DNA of 64,000 nt from JAGPUQ01 sp049325095 (GCA_049325095.1 JBMOPO010000053.1:124001-188000); one strand, 5' to 3'; counted from the first letter of the stretch, positions 32,640 through 41,264 are shown. Program-made: numbers and translations. Notes: generated by a model from the sequence alone, not told the origin.

Positions 32640-32874
32640 GGCTGGGTCTCTCGGTTGAAAAATTCTCTGCGGTGCGCCGGTGCCGGCGCGGGCTGCGCGC
32701 CGGGGCGCGGGCCGACCCAGATCGGCGTGGATCGGCGACAAATCCGGGGGAGACCGGCATTACAACATCCCGCCGGTCCCTTGCAAAGCGCGATCGTCTG
32801 CGCCCCCGGTCGAAAGCCCGGCACGCCGGGCTCCCGGAGGACCCGTCCGCCCCTCTCCGCGGCGCTGGCGAGCC

Positions 32875-32903
32875 TTGGACCAGGCCGGCGCGCTGTTTAG
32901 AAT
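32875..32903 (+). promoter_or_regulatory. promoter of gcvT-gcvH
   Basis: TTGGAC at 32875 and TAGAAT at 32898 are separated by exactly 17 bases. The predicted start near 32910 lies 21 bases before the gcvT ATG. This short leader leaves no room for a glycine riboswitch downstream of this start. Confidence 0.55.
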
Positions 32904-32930
32904 GCGCGGCTCCCGCCACGAAGAGTTGTC

Positions 32931-34016
32931 ATGGGTCAGCGCACACCACTGTTCGATATCCACGTCGCCGCGGGCGCGCGCATGGTGGAGTTCGCCGGCT
33001 GGGAGATGCCGCTGCATTACGGCTCCCAGTTGCAGGAACACCACCGGGTACGCGAGCAGGTGGGACTGTTCGACGTCAGCCACATGACCCTCCTCGAGGT
33101 CGCCGGCGCCGACGCCCGGGACTGGCTGCGCGAACTGCTGGCCAATGACATCGCGCGCCTGCAAGCGCCGGGCGCTGCACTCTACAGTGCCATGCTCAAC
33201 GAGCGCGGCGGGGTCATCGACGACCTCATCGCCTACCGCCTCGAAGACCGCTACCGGCTGGTGTTCAATGCCGCCACCCGCGCGCGGGTGCTGGAATGGA
33301 TCGGCCGCCAGGCGCGCGGCCGCAGGGTGGAGATCCGCGAACTGGCGGACACCGCCATGATCGCGGTGCAGGGCCCGGCCGCGGCGGCAACCCTGGGCAG
33401 CGTGCTGCGCCCCTGTCCGACCGGGTTCGACGATCTGGCCCCCTTCCACGCCGCCTGGTGCCACGGCTGGCTGATCGCGCGCACCGGCTATACCGGCGAG
33501 GACGGCTTCGAGATCATGCTGCCGGCCGCCGCGGCGGGAGCCTGCTGGACCGCGCTGGTGGCGGCCGGCGCGAGTCCCGCGGGGCTCGCGGCCCGCGACA
33601 CCCTGCGCCTGGAGGCGGGCCTGAATTTGCACGGCCACGAGATGGACGAGGACGTCTCGCCGCTGGAGGCCAACATGGGCTGGACGGTGTCCTGGGAACC
33701 CGAATCCCGAAATTTCATCGGGCGACCCGCCCTCGAAGCGCTGCGCGACCGCGGCGACTACCAGGTACTCACCGGGCTGGTCATGACCCAGCCCGGGGTG
33801 CTGCGCGCCGGGCAACTGGTGCGCCTGCCGGGCACCATCGAAACCGGGGTCATCACCAGCGGCACCTATTCACCCACCCTGGGCCATGCCATCGCCCTGG
33901 CGCGCGTGCCCCGGGTCGAGGCGCGGCAGGCGCTGGTGGACCTTCGCGGGCGGCAGGCACCGGTGCGGATCGTGCGCCCGCCCTTTGTCCGCCACGGCAA
34001 AAAGGTATACAACTGA
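32931..34016 (+). CDS. gcvT: aminomethyltransferase GcvT (glycine cleavage T protein)
   Basis: A 361-residue T protein that moves the methylene group from the lipoyl arm of GcvH to tetrahydrofolate, releasing ammonia. Typical segments: MVEFAGWEMPLHYGSQLQEH, LFDVSHM, NERGGVIDDL, ARTGYTGEDGFEI and the catalytic AARDTLRLEAGLNLHGHEMD (with the conserved Asp/Arg). Length is normal. It is followed 76 bp later by gcvH. gcvP is not adjacent in this window. Confidence 0.95.
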   Translation: MGQRTPLFDIHVAAGARMVEFAGWEMPLHYGSQLQEHHRVREQVGLFDVSHMTLLEVAGADARDWLRELLANDIARLQAPGAALYSAMLNERGGVIDDLIAYRLEDRYRLVFNAATRARVLEWIGRQARGRRVEIRELADTAMIAVQGPAAAATLGSVLRPCPTGFDDLAPFHAAWCHGWLIARTGYTGEDGFEIMLPAAAAGACWTALVAAGASPAGLAARDTLRLEAGLNLHGHEMDEDVSPLEANMGWTVSWEPESRNFIGRPALEALRDRGDYQVLTGLVMTQPGVLRAGQLVRLPGTIETGVITSGTYSPTLGHAIALARVPRVEARQALVDLRGRQAPVRIVRPPFVRHGKKVYN

Positions 34017-34092
34017 CGCGGCCCCACCGGGCCTTCCATCCACCCAGCGTCCGACATCCCGGGCTGCACCGGCCGGACGGCGGAGAAACAGC

Positions 34093-34491
34093 ATGGTCGA
34101 TACCCCCAGGGAGCTTGGCTACCGCGAAACCCACGAATGGGTACGCAACGAGGGCGACGGCACCGTGACCGTGGGCATTACCGATTACGCCCAGGAGAGC
34201 CTGGGGGACATCGTCTATGTCGAGCTCCCCGCGGTCGGCGACGAGCTGGAAGCCGGGCAGGAGGCGGGCGTGGTGGAATCGGTCAAGGCCGCCTCCGACA
34301 TCTATGCGCCGATCGCCGGCACCGTGGTCGCCGTGAACGAGGCGCTCGAAGAAACGCCGGAGATCATCAACGCCTCCCCGTACGGCGACGGCTGGTTCTA
34401 TCGCCTGCGGGTGGCGGACGCCGCCGAGCTCGACGACCTGCTCGACGCCGACGGCTACCTGGCCGCGGTCGAGGAGCAGGAGGCGGGCTGA
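34093..34491 (+). CDS. gcvH: glycine cleavage H protein (lipoyl carrier)
   Basis: A 132-residue lipoyl-domain protein. The lipoylated lysine is Lys65 in VESVKAASDIYAP. The start is ATG 34093 behind GGAG, with YRETHEWVRNEG at the N-terminus. It shuttles the aminomethyl group among P, T and L proteins. It is followed by an NRDE-family gene 26 bases downstream, probably co-transcribed. Confidence 0.96.
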   Translation: MVDTPRELGYRETHEWVRNEGDGTVTVGITDYAQESLGDIVYVELPAVGDELEAGQEAGVVESVKAASDIYAPIAGTVVAVNEALEETPEIINASPYGDGWFYRLRVADAAELDDLLDADGYLAAVEEQEAG

Positions 34492-34517
34492 AACCGGCCG
34501 GTCCGGGAAGTGCCGCC

Positions 34518-35291
34518 GTGTGCCTGGTCGTGCTCGCCTTTCGCCACCACCCCGACTATCCGCTGGTGGTGGTCGCCAATCGCGACGAATACTACGATCG
34601 GCCGGCGCTGCCCGCGCACTTCTGGGAGGATCGCCCGCACATCCTCGGCGGGCGCGATCAGGAGGCCGGCGGCACCTGGTTCGCGGTGGACCGCAGCGGG
34701 CGCTGGGCCACGGTGACCAACTACCGCGGCGGCGCGATCGGCGCCGACGCCCGCTCCCGCGGGGAATTGCCGGTGGGTTTTCTCGACGCCGGCCAGCCGG
34801 CGTTGACCTATGTGGATCGGGTGCTCACCACCGCCCACCGCTACCGCGGCTTCAGCCTGCTCGCCGGCAGCGCGGCGGACCTGGCCTACTGCACCAACCA
34901 GGATCCCCATGCCCGCGCCCTCGCCCCCGGCATCTACACTCTCAGCAACGACGTCCTCGACACCCCCTGGCCCAAGGCCGAGTACGCGCGGCGCATGCTC
35001 GCCGCGGTGCTCGCCGAACCGGGCGAACTCGGTCAAGATCGGCTGCTGGCGATCCTCGGCTCCCGCGAGCAGTTTCCGGATGCCCACCTGCCCGACACCG
35101 GGGTCGGCCTGGAACTGGAGCGGGTGCTGTCGGCGCCCTTCATCGTCTCCGACAGCTATGGCACCAGGGCCACCACGGTGCTGACCATCCGCAGCGACGG
35201 CGAACTGCGCTTTGCCGAGCAGAGCTACCACCGCGGTCGGGCCACCGGAAGACGCGACTACCGCTGGCGGATCGAACCCGCCCCGGCCTGA
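34518..35291 (+). CDS. NRDE family protein (TANGO2-like)
   Basis: A 257-residue protein with Cys at position 2 (MCLVVLAF, GTG start) and the family motif VVVANRDEYYDRP, then GGTWFAVDRSGRWATVTNYR and a C-terminal YGTRATTVLTI. NRDE/TANGO2 proteins adopt an Ntn-hydrolase-like fold; roles proposed include heme trafficking and lipid/CoA homeostasis. The Cys2-first arrangement is preserved, which decides the start: an upstream open frame exists but would bury Cys2. It is convergent with the DUF1643 gene. Confidence 0.9.
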   Translation: MCLVVLAFRHHPDYPLVVVANRDEYYDRPALPAHFWEDRPHILGGRDQEAGGTWFAVDRSGRWATVTNYRGGAIGADARSRGELPVGFLDAGQPALTYVDRVLTTAHRYRGFSLLAGSAADLAYCTNQDPHARALAPGIYTLSNDVLDTPWPKAEYARRMLAAVLAEPGELGQDRLLAILGSREQFPDAHLPDTGVGLELERVLSAPFIVSDSYGTRATTVLTIRSDGELRFAEQSYHRGRATGRRDYRWRIEPAPA

Positions 35292-35328
35292 GGCCCGGCC
35301 CTGCGCCGGCCGGTCAGTCCGGCCTCAG
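35288..35328. terminator. bidirectional hairpin between convergent genes
   Basis: CTGAGGCC (35288) and GGCCTCAG (35321) are perfect inverted arms enclosing further GGCC/CCGGCC inverted repeats. The hairpin spans the stop codons of both convergent genes. There is no T-tract, so this is a structural call only. Confidence 0.45.
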
Positions 35329-35846
35329 AATGCGTCGGGGTCGAGCCAACCGGGCCGCGCGCGCTGCACCGCTCCCAGCGGCCGGTAGTTCGCGCTGGCC
35401 GGGACATAGAGCGGGTGTCGGGGCTCGCCGCGCCGGGTGACGCCCAGGCAATGCAGCTCGGGAATCAGGGTGCGCACCGCCCGGCTGCGGCCCAGCAACC
35501 GGCCCCGGTCGCCCCAGGCGGCGATGGTGAGCTGGGATTCCCCGTGCAGGCGCAGCAGCCAGGGGTCGTTGTCGGCGCCGATCAGGCCCTCCGCCGGCGT
35601 CCCGGCCGCCGCGGCCAGCCCGGCCGCCGACCCGCAGCGGCGGGCGAACAGATTGCCGACCGCCAGGCTTCCGCAACCCCAGGCGCGGGCGAAGCCCAGG
35701 CAGCGGCGGATGGTGGGATCGTCGCGGGACTCGTCGGCGCTGGCCGGGTTGAGCATGATGAACAGCACCTGCGGGCCGTCCGCCCAGCGGCGCCAGAGCG
35801 CGTAGCGATAGCGGCGACAGGGGGAGAACCGGGCGTCCGCATCCAT
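35325..35846 (-). CDS. DUF1643 domain-containing protein
   Basis: A 173-residue protein of the DUF1643 family (function unknown). Characteristic blocks are YRYALWRRWADGPQVLFIML NPASAD and DDPTIRRCLGFARAWGCGSL, then AVGNLFARR and IAAWGDRGRLLGRS near the middle. ATG 35846 is taken as start; a longer frame to 35969 would run through non-conserved sequence and into repeat D. DUF1643 genes occur both as housekeeping orphans and near phage-defence loci; nothing of the latter is here. Confidence 0.82.
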   Translation of the reverse strand: MDADARFSPCRRYRYALWRRWADGPQVLFIMLNPASADESRDDPTIRRCLGFARAWGCGSLAVGNLFARRCGSAAGLAAAAGTPAEGLIGADNDPWLLRLHGESQLTIAAWGDRGRLLGRSRAVRTLIPELHCLGVTRRGEPRHPLYVPASANYRPLGAVQRARPGWLDPDAF

Positions 35847-35892
35847 CGTCAAGCGCCCGTTCCCGCCGCGGGTTGGTGGCCGGCGCGAATCC

Positions 35893-36034
35893 TCAGCGCT
35901 GGTGAATCTTGCTGCGCCCGGCAGCTCGCGTTCCGGCGGCACCCGCAATCCGCAGGGATTGCAATGCACTGCGGCTGCTCCGCTGCGGCAGAATGCGACC
36001 CGCCTTTACTCGCGACCCAATCTTCACCGGCTCA
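35893..36034 (-). repeat. stop-codon-anchored element, divergent type D
   Basis: On the minus strand it starts at the TGA of the gene ending at 36032 (TGAGCCGGTGAAGATTG). It ends in CAAGATTCACCAGCGCTGA, giving near-perfect inverted termini. Interior hairpins include GCAATCC-GCAG-GGATTGC (35945-35962) and a CTGC/GCAG-rich stem. It shares the left end and overall layout, but not the inner sequence, of copies A-C. Confidence 0.65.
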
Positions 36035-36364
36035 GTCCTTCTTGTAACCCGCACTCGCGCAGCCCAGGCAGCGCACGAAGGTGTTCTTCGCCGGCCACAC
36101 CACGAGCTTGTCGCCCGACTCCTTGACGTTGCCGCCGAGGGCGGAAAACGGCAGCGCCACGAGCCAGATCGCGGTGCCCAGGACGGTGGCCGCGAGCAGC
36201 ATCGGGCGACCGATGATCAGATCGGCTCCCATCGCCACCCCCGAGGGAGAATTCGGATCCTCGGTGTCCGCCACCTCCGCCAGCGCCGGATGGCAGAGCA
36301 ACAGCGCCGCCGCCAGCACCAGCGGCCGGGCAATCCCGCCGCTTCTGATGGTTTGCAGTGTCAC
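36032..36364 (-). CDS. exported/membrane hypothetical protein
   Basis: A 110-residue protein starting with GTG at 36364 (GGAG about nine bases upstream). The signal-like N-terminus PLVLAAALLLCHPALAEV is followed by a second hydrophobic helix GRPMLLAATVLGTAIWLVAL and the segment ALGGNVKESGDKLVVWPAKN with CLGC near the end. Similar small proteins in halophilic Gammaproteobacteria are often loosely labelled multidrug-transporter-like, without evidence. The CLGC pair may bind metal or form a disulfide. The gene's TGA opens repeat D. Confidence 0.7.
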   Translation of the reverse strand: MTLQTIRSGGIARPLVLAAALLLCHPALAEVADTEDPNSPSGVAMGADLIIGRPMLLAATVLGTAIWLVALPFSALGGNVKESGDKLVVWPAKNTFVRCLGCASAGYKKD

Positions 36365-36517
36365 GGATAGTCCCTCCAGAGTGATGCCCGCCAGCCGGCG
36401 CAACCATCCCGTGGCAGGTGCGGCCGAGTATAGAGGCACCCGCCGGACCGCGCCAACGCACCGGGTTCACAAAACCGCGGTGCGCGGGGACGATCGGCTG
36501 CGGGCACAGCGGGCCGC

Positions 36518-37933
36518 TCAGCGGCGGCGCGGCCGCGCCAGCCACCCCGCCAGCACGCCGACCAGGATGCCCGGCATGCCCTCATAGACTCCGTCGTGCA
36601 GCCCGGACAGCCGCCAGGCGACGGCCGTGGCGACCCCCAGCAGGGCGGCCAGGGCGCCGTTGCCGAAGGCCACCGGCACGCCCCAGGCCCGCAGCACCAG
36701 CAACGGGGCCAGGGCCGCGGCCAGGCCCGACCAAGAGAAGATCACGATGGCGAACACGCTGCCGCGGCCGAGCAGCGCCCAGGCCAGCGCCCCCAGCACC
36801 ACCAGGACGGTGGCGAGCTTGTAGCGCAGCAGCGGTGTTTCGCCGGCCGCCGCCGCGGGCAGATCCCGGGCCAGCGCCGAGGAGCACCCGAGCACCAGGG
36901 AATCGGCGGTCGACAGGGTGGCGGCGAATACGCCCGCCAGAATCAGTCCGACGCCGACCGGGTGCAGCAGCTCCTGGGCCATCCTGGGCAGCGCCAGTTC
37001 GGCGTCGAACTGGCCGGGATCGGCGATCAGCACCCGCGAGAGCAGGCCGACCCCGGTGGCCATGGCATAGAACAAGGTGAACCAGGTGTAGTACCAGCGG
37101 CGGGTGCGGGTCAGCCCGGGATCGCCGGAGAGCGCCATGAAACGCACCATGATGTGCGGCTGGCCGATCACCGAGAACCCGGCGAACAGCCAGCCCACCG
37201 CAAACAGCAGCGCCCCGCCAACCCCGGGCCAGGCGATGCCCGGCGGGAACCAGTCGAGCAGGTGCCCGGTCCCCGCCAGTTCGGCGCGGGCGCCGGCAAA
37301 ACCGCCGGCCGCCGCGAGTGCGGCCCACAGCAGCACTCCCATGGCGCCTAGCATCACCAGCGCCTGGGCGACGTCGGTCCAGATGGAGGCGCGCAGGCCG
37401 CCGGCTGCGGAATAGGCTACCACCAGCGCCGCCGTCAGCACCGCTCCGCTCCATTGCGGCCAGGCGAAGAGCCCGTGCAGCGCCTTGCTGCCGGCCACCA
37501 ACTGGGCACTGGTATAGGCCAGCATGAACAGCAGGGCCGTCAGCGCCAGCAGGCGCTTGAGCGCCGGCTGGGCGCTGATGTTCCAGTCGCTGATCAGGCC
37601 CACGAAGCTCAACTCGGCGCCGGCCGCCGCCGCGGCGCGCAACCGCGGGTGAATCCAGCGCGAGGCCAGGTAGTCGCCCAGGATCCAGCCCAGCATCAGC
37701 CAGACCGCCGCCAGCCCGGTGCTGTAGGTGTAGCCGATGACCCCGATGAACATGTAGCCGCTGTTGTTGGTCGCCACCGCGGACAGGGCCGCCAGGGGCG
37801 CCGGGATGCTGCGGCTGGCGAGGTAATAGTCGGCGCCGGTGCCGCGGCTGGCCCGCAGCGACGCCAGCCCGATGGCGACGAACGCCGACAGGAAGAAGAC
37901 GAAGCTCGCGGCGGCCAGGGCGGGTTCCTGCAG
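36518..37933 (-). CDS. sodium:solute symporter (SSS/PutP family), no canonical start codon
   Basis: A ~470-residue symporter with about 12 membrane helices. The conserved N-terminal sodium-site region ADYYLASRSIPAPLAALSAV runs straight into ATNNSGYMFIGVIG. It is coded upstream of the only canonical start (GTG at 37777), so translation must begin earlier. Between the ectD stop (37979-37981, same frame) and that GTG there is no ATG, GTG or TTG. CTG at 37933 is proposed as the start (product begins LQEPALAAASFVFF). It closes the ectABCD unit and probably imports ectoine, proline or betaine. Read-through from ectD or a sequence error are alternatives. Confidence 0.82.
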   Translation of the reverse strand: MQEPALAAASFVFFLSAFVAIGLASLRASRGTGADYYLASRSIPAPLAALSAVATNNSGYMFIGVIGYTYSTGLAAVWLMLGWILGDYLASRWIHPRLRAAAAAGAELSFVGLISDWNISAQPALKRLLALTALLFMLAYTSAQLVAGSKALHGLFAWPQWSGAVLTAALVVAYSAAGGLRASIWTDVAQALVMLGAMGVLLWAALAAAGGFAGARAELAGTGHLLDWFPPGIAWPGVGGALLFAVGWLFAGFSVIGQPHIMVRFMALSGDPGLTRTRRWYYTWFTLFYAMATGVGLLSRVLIADPGQFDAELALPRMAQELLHPVGVGLILAGVFAATLSTADSLVLGCSSALARDLPAAAAGETPLLRYKLATVLVVLGALAWALLGRGSVFAIVIFSWSGLAAALAPLLVLRAWGVPVAFGNGALAALLGVATAVAWRLSGLHDGVYEGMPGILVGVLAGWLARPRRR

Positions 37934-37978
37934 AGCTGGAGTGCGGCTGCGGCGGGCCGGGAGCGCAGACCGCCTTGC

Positions 37979-38908
37979 TCAGGAGACCGAATCGAGCCGC
38001 AGCGGCGCCGGCACCAGCGGCCGGACATTGCCGCGCGCGGCGATGAACCCGGGCCGTGGCGGCTGCCCGCAGTAGGGCTCGCGCAGCGCATTGCGCATCG
38101 CGTTGTAGACGAAAAACAGGTTGCTGCGCGGATCCGGGGTGATGTTGCCGTTGGAGCCGTGCATGAGGTTGCAGTCGAACACCGTGATCGTTCCCGGGGA
38201 GCCGACCGCGGCGACCACTCCGCCGCTCCGCTCGGCCAACCGGCGCAGGCAGGCGTCGCTGGGCACCCCGTACTCCTGCTTCACCAGGGACTGCCGGTAA
38301 TGATTGGCGGGGGTCTCCCCAGTGCAGACCACATAGCTGCGGTGGGAGCCGGGGAGCAGCAGCAAGGGCCCGTTGTGGGCGTGGTTGGGGGTCAGCGAAA
38401 GGGAGATGCTGAGCGCCCGCATGCGCGGCATGCCATCCTCGACGTGCCAGGTCTCGAAATCCGAATGCCAGTAGAACTCCCTGCCGCCGAATCCGGGCTT
38501 GTAGTTGAGCCGGGACTGGTGGATATACACCTCGTCGTCGAGGAGGTAGCGGGCCAGCTCGACCAGCCGGGGGTCGGCGGCGACCGCGGCGAACAGCGGG
38601 CTCAACTGGTGGACCCGGAACAGCGAGCGCAAGGCCCCGGTCTCCCGCTCCCGGATCGCCTCCGGGCGCTGCGCGATCAGGGGGTCGTTGCGCAGCCGCT
38701 CGAGCTCGGCCTGCATGGCGGCGATCTCGGCGCGCTCGAACAGCGACTCCAGTATCAGGAAACCCTGCCGGTCGTAGGATTCGATGGCCGGCCGCGCCAG
38801 CGGCGGCTCGCGGTCGGCCGGGGCATGGACCACGGGGTCCACGCGGGGCGCCAGGGCGGCCGGGCACCCCGCCCGGGACGGATAAGGGTCTCTGGCTTCG
38901 GCATTCAT
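37979..38908 (-). CDS. ectD: ectoine hydroxylase EctD
   Basis: A 309-residue Fe(II)/2-oxoglutarate dioxygenase making 5-hydroxyectoine. The EctD signature FYWHSDFETWHVEDGMPRMR supplies the His and Asp iron ligands; the distal His is in NLMHGSNGNITPDPRSN, and NAMRNAL follows. The ATG at 38908 (MNAEARDPYPSR) is chosen for its GGGAGGA site nine bases upstream; the in-frame ATG at 38932 is less well placed. It is the fourth gene of ectA-B-C-D. The TGA is in the same frame as the symporter behind it. Confidence 0.94.
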   Translation of the reverse strand: MNAEARDPYPSRAGCPAALAPRVDPVVHAPADREPPLARPAIESYDRQGFLILESLFERAEIAAMQAELERLRNDPLIAQRPEAIRERETGALRSLFRVHQLSPLFAAVAADPRLVELARYLLDDEVYIHQSRLNYKPGFGGREFYWHSDFETWHVEDGMPRMRALSISLSLTPNHAHNGPLLLLPGSHRSYVVCTGETPANHYRQSLVKQEYGVPSDACLRRLAERSGGVVAAVGSPGTITVFDCNLMHGSNGNITPDPRSNLFFVYNAMRNALREPYCGQPPRPGFIAARGNVRPLVPAPLRLDSVS

Positions 38909-38932
38909 CGGCGCGGTTCCTCCCATCGGCAT

Positions 38933-39331
38933 TCAGTCGGCCACGGCTTCGGCTTCCAGTGGATACACGCCGTCGGCATCATGGACCTCGGTGCCGTTCA
39001 GCGGCGGGTTGAACACACAGGCCATCACCATCTCGGTCTCGGCGCGCAGGATGTGGGCGTCGTGCTGATCGAGGATGTAGAGGGTGCCCGGGGCGATCGG
39101 ATGGACCCGGCCGTCGGCGAGGGTCTCCACCTCCCCGTGCCCGGAGATGCAGTACACCGACTCGATGTGGTTCCGGTAATGCATCGGCAGCTCGGCGCCG
39201 CGGTAGATGGTGGTGATGTGAAACGAAAAGCCGGCGTGGTCGTTTTTCAGCAGCAGCCGGGTGCTCTCCCAGCCGGGGGTCCGGATGCGGCGGCCGGTCT
39301 GCTCGGCTTCCCGCAGGTTGCGTACGATCAT
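38933..39331 (-). CDS. ectC: L-ectoine synthase EctC
   Basis: A 132-residue cupin that cyclises N-gamma-acetyl-diaminobutyrate to ectoine. It begins MIVRNLREAEQTGRR after AGGAGGAGC. Cupin ligands appear in YRGAELPMHYRNHIESVYCI and the DQHDAH segment. Length matches the family. An upstream in-frame ATG at 39412 would overlap ectB and is rejected. Confidence 0.96.
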   Translation of the reverse strand: MIVRNLREAEQTGRRIRTPGWESTRLLLKNDHAGFSFHITTIYRGAELPMHYRNHIESVYCISGHGEVETLADGRVHPIAPGTLYILDQHDAHILRAETEMVMACVFNPPLNGTEVHDADGVYPLEAEAVAD

Positions 39332-39370
39332 CGGCTTGCTCCTCCTGCGTTGCGGGCGCTCAAAGTTTGG

Positions 39371-39395
39371 GAAGCCTGGAAAATTCACCGGCTCA
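39371..39395 (-). repeat. stop-codon-anchored repeat, truncated copy E
   Basis: From the TGA of ectB the minus strand reads TGAGCCGGTGAATTTTCC then AGGCTTC. This is the left end of copy A (TGAGCTGGTGAATTTTC-AGGC) with one substitution and one insertion over 22 bases. No hairpin array follows; the ectC ribosome site comes instead. Confidence 0.6.
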
Positions 39396-40664
39396 GGACA
39401 CCCCGGTGGCACGGCCGCCCAGTTCCTGCTGGAGGCTGGCGGCGAGCAGGGCCAGCCCCTCGCGGAGCTCCCCCTCGGTGATGGTGAGGGGGCACAGGCA
39501 CTTGAGCACCTGGCCGCGATTGCCGGAGGTCTCGATGATCAGGCCGCGCGCGAAGGCGGCACGGCTGATGCGCCCGGCGGTTTCGCCATCGCTGCATTCG
39601 ATGCCCTGCATCAGGCCGCGGCCCTTGACCCGGACCCGGGCCACACCGAACTGCTCGCTCAGCCGGTGCAGGCCGGCGTGCAACTGCGCGGCGCGGGCGC
39701 GGACCGAATCCATGAAGCCGTCGTCGCTCCAGAAGTGCTCCAGCGCGGCGGTCGCGGTGACGAAGGCGTGGTTGTCGCCGCGGAAGGTGCCGTTGTGCTC
39801 GCCCGGCTTCCAGATATCGAGTTCGGGCCGGTACAGCAGCAGCGACATGGGCAGGCCGTAGCCGCTCAGGGACTTCGACAGGGTGACCAGGTCCGGCTCG
39901 ATGCCCGCCGGCTCGAAGCTGAAGAAGGTGCCAGTGCGCCCGCAGCCGGCCTGGATGTCGTCGACGATCAGCAGCAGGTCGTGCTTGCGGCACAACCGCT
40001 CCAGGCCCTGCAGCCAGGCGTTGCTGGCGGCGTTGAGCCCGCCCTCGCCCTGCACCGTCTCGACGATGGCCGCCGCCGGCCGGTCGATGCCGCTGGAGGG
40101 ATCGCCCAGCATGCGGTCGAGCACCCGCAGGGTATCGGCTGCGCGCCCCAGATAGCCGGCATAGGGCATGCGCGCGACATGGGTGAGCGGCACTCCCGCG
40201 CCGCCGCGCTGATGACTGTTGCCGGTGGCCGCCAGGGCGCCCAGGGTGGCTCCGTGAAAGCCGTTGGTGAAGGCGATCACCGAAGCGCGGCCCTTCACCT
40301 TGCGCGCCAGTTTGAGGGCCGCCTCGACGGCATTGGCCCCGGTGGGGCCGGTGAACTGCAGCCGGTACTCGAGCCCGCGGGGTGCCAGCACGCGCGCGCG
40401 GAACGCGGCCATGAAGCGGGCCTTGGCGGCGGTGTGCAGGTCGAGGCCGTGGGCGATGCCGTCGCCGGCGATGTAGTCGAGCAGTGCCCGCTTCAACACC
40501 GGGTGGTTGTGGCCGTAGTTGAGCGCGCCGGCGCCGGCCAGAAAATCCAGATAGGCCCTGCCCCGGTCGTCGTGGAGATAACTGCCGCGGCCCTGGGTGA
40601 ATACCGCCGGAAAGGCCTTGGCGTAGCACTGCGCGGAGGATTCGAGTTCGGTGAAGATATCCAT
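39393..40664 (-). CDS. ectB: diaminobutyrate-2-oxoglutarate transaminase EctB
   Basis: A 423-residue class-III PLP aminotransferase producing L-2,4-diaminobutyrate from aspartate semialdehyde. Motifs: FLAGAGALNYGHNHP, FTGPTGANAVEAALK, the PLP-contact LLIVDDIQAGCGRTG and the lysine in TLSKSLSGYGLPMS. MDIFTELES at the N-terminus is typical of EctB. It lies 33 bases after ectA. Confidence 0.97.
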   Translation of the reverse strand: MDIFTELESSAQCYAKAFPAVFTQGRGSYLHDDRGRAYLDFLAGAGALNYGHNHPVLKRALLDYIAGDGIAHGLDLHTAAKARFMAAFRARVLAPRGLEYRLQFTGPTGANAVEAALKLARKVKGRASVIAFTNGFHGATLGALAATGNSHQRGGAGVPLTHVARMPYAGYLGRAADTLRVLDRMLGDPSSGIDRPAAAIVETVQGEGGLNAASNAWLQGLERLCRKHDLLLIVDDIQAGCGRTGTFFSFEPAGIEPDLVTLSKSLSGYGLPMSLLLYRPELDIWKPGEHNGTFRGDNHAFVTATAALEHFWSDDGFMDSVRARAAQLHAGLHRLSEQFGVARVRVKGRGLMQGIECSDGETAGRISRAAFARGLIIETSGNRGQVLKCLCPLTITEGELREGLALLAASLQQELGGRATGVS

Positions 40665-40697
40665 GATGGCCTCCTCGGGATGGCGTCTCGGCAGCCC

Positions 40698-41264
40698 TCA
40701 GCCGGCGCCTGCGGCGGCCAAGGGCCCGATTCGCAACAGGATTTCGTCGGCGTGCCGGCCGCCGAAATGGCGGTCCGATTCGAACAGGGTGGCGCTGTCG
40801 ATCGCCGCCCCGCGGCTTCGCGCCAGGCGTTCGAACAGCGCCCGCGAAGCCCGGTTGTCGGGGCCGATGGTGGTCTCCAGAAAGCGGATGTCGGCCAATT
40901 GGGGCCGGGCCAGCAAGTCCCGCAACAGGCGCGAGCCCAGGCCCAGGCCGCGGGCCGCGGCAGCCACCGCCACCTGCCAGACGAACAGGGTGTCCGGGCG
41001 GGCCGGAATCCGGTACCCGGAGAGAAACCCGAGCACGCGCCCGTCTGCGGCCATGGCGATGATCGAGGTGTCGGCAAAATGGCTGCACTGCAACAGGTTG
41101 CAGTAGCGGGAGTTGGGATCCAGGGGCGGGCAGCGGGCGATCAACTCGAATACCGAGGCCCCGTCGGCGGGGCGGGGCTGGCGCAGTTCGACGGCCGCCG
41201 TGCCACATGCGCGGGCGCCCCTGCCGGGGTCTGGATCAGCGGTATTTTGATTGAATTCCATCAT
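40698..41264 (-). CDS. ectA: L-2,4-diaminobutyric acid acetyltransferase EctA
   Basis: A 188-residue GNAT enzyme acetylating diaminobutyrate. EctA blocks RQPRPADGASVFELIARCPP, LDPNSRYCNLLQCSHF and the acetyl-CoA loop AAAARGLGLGSRLL are clear, followed by ETTIGPDNRASRALF. Two adjacent ATGs (41264, 41261) are possible starts; upstream sequence in frame is non-conserved. It is the first gene of the ectoine operon and divergent from ectR. Confidence 0.95.
   Translation of the reverse strand: MMEFNQNTADPDPGRGARACGTAAVELRQPRPADGASVFELIARCPPLDPNSRYCNLLQCSHFADTSIIAMAADGRVLGFLSGYRIPARPDTLFVWQVAVAAAARGLGLGSRLLRDLLARPQLADIRFLETTIGPDNRASRALFERLARSRGAAIDSATLFESDRHFGGRHADEILLRIGPLAAAGAG

Noticed and set aside
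32640..32930. Glycine riboswitch upstream of gcvT
   Set aside because: The tandem glycine aptamer core is not recognisable, and the predicted promoter leaves only about 21 bases of leader.
39332..39412. Upstream ATG for ectC at 39412
   Set aside because: It would overlap ectB, and the added residues are absent from the conserved EctC start MIVRNL.
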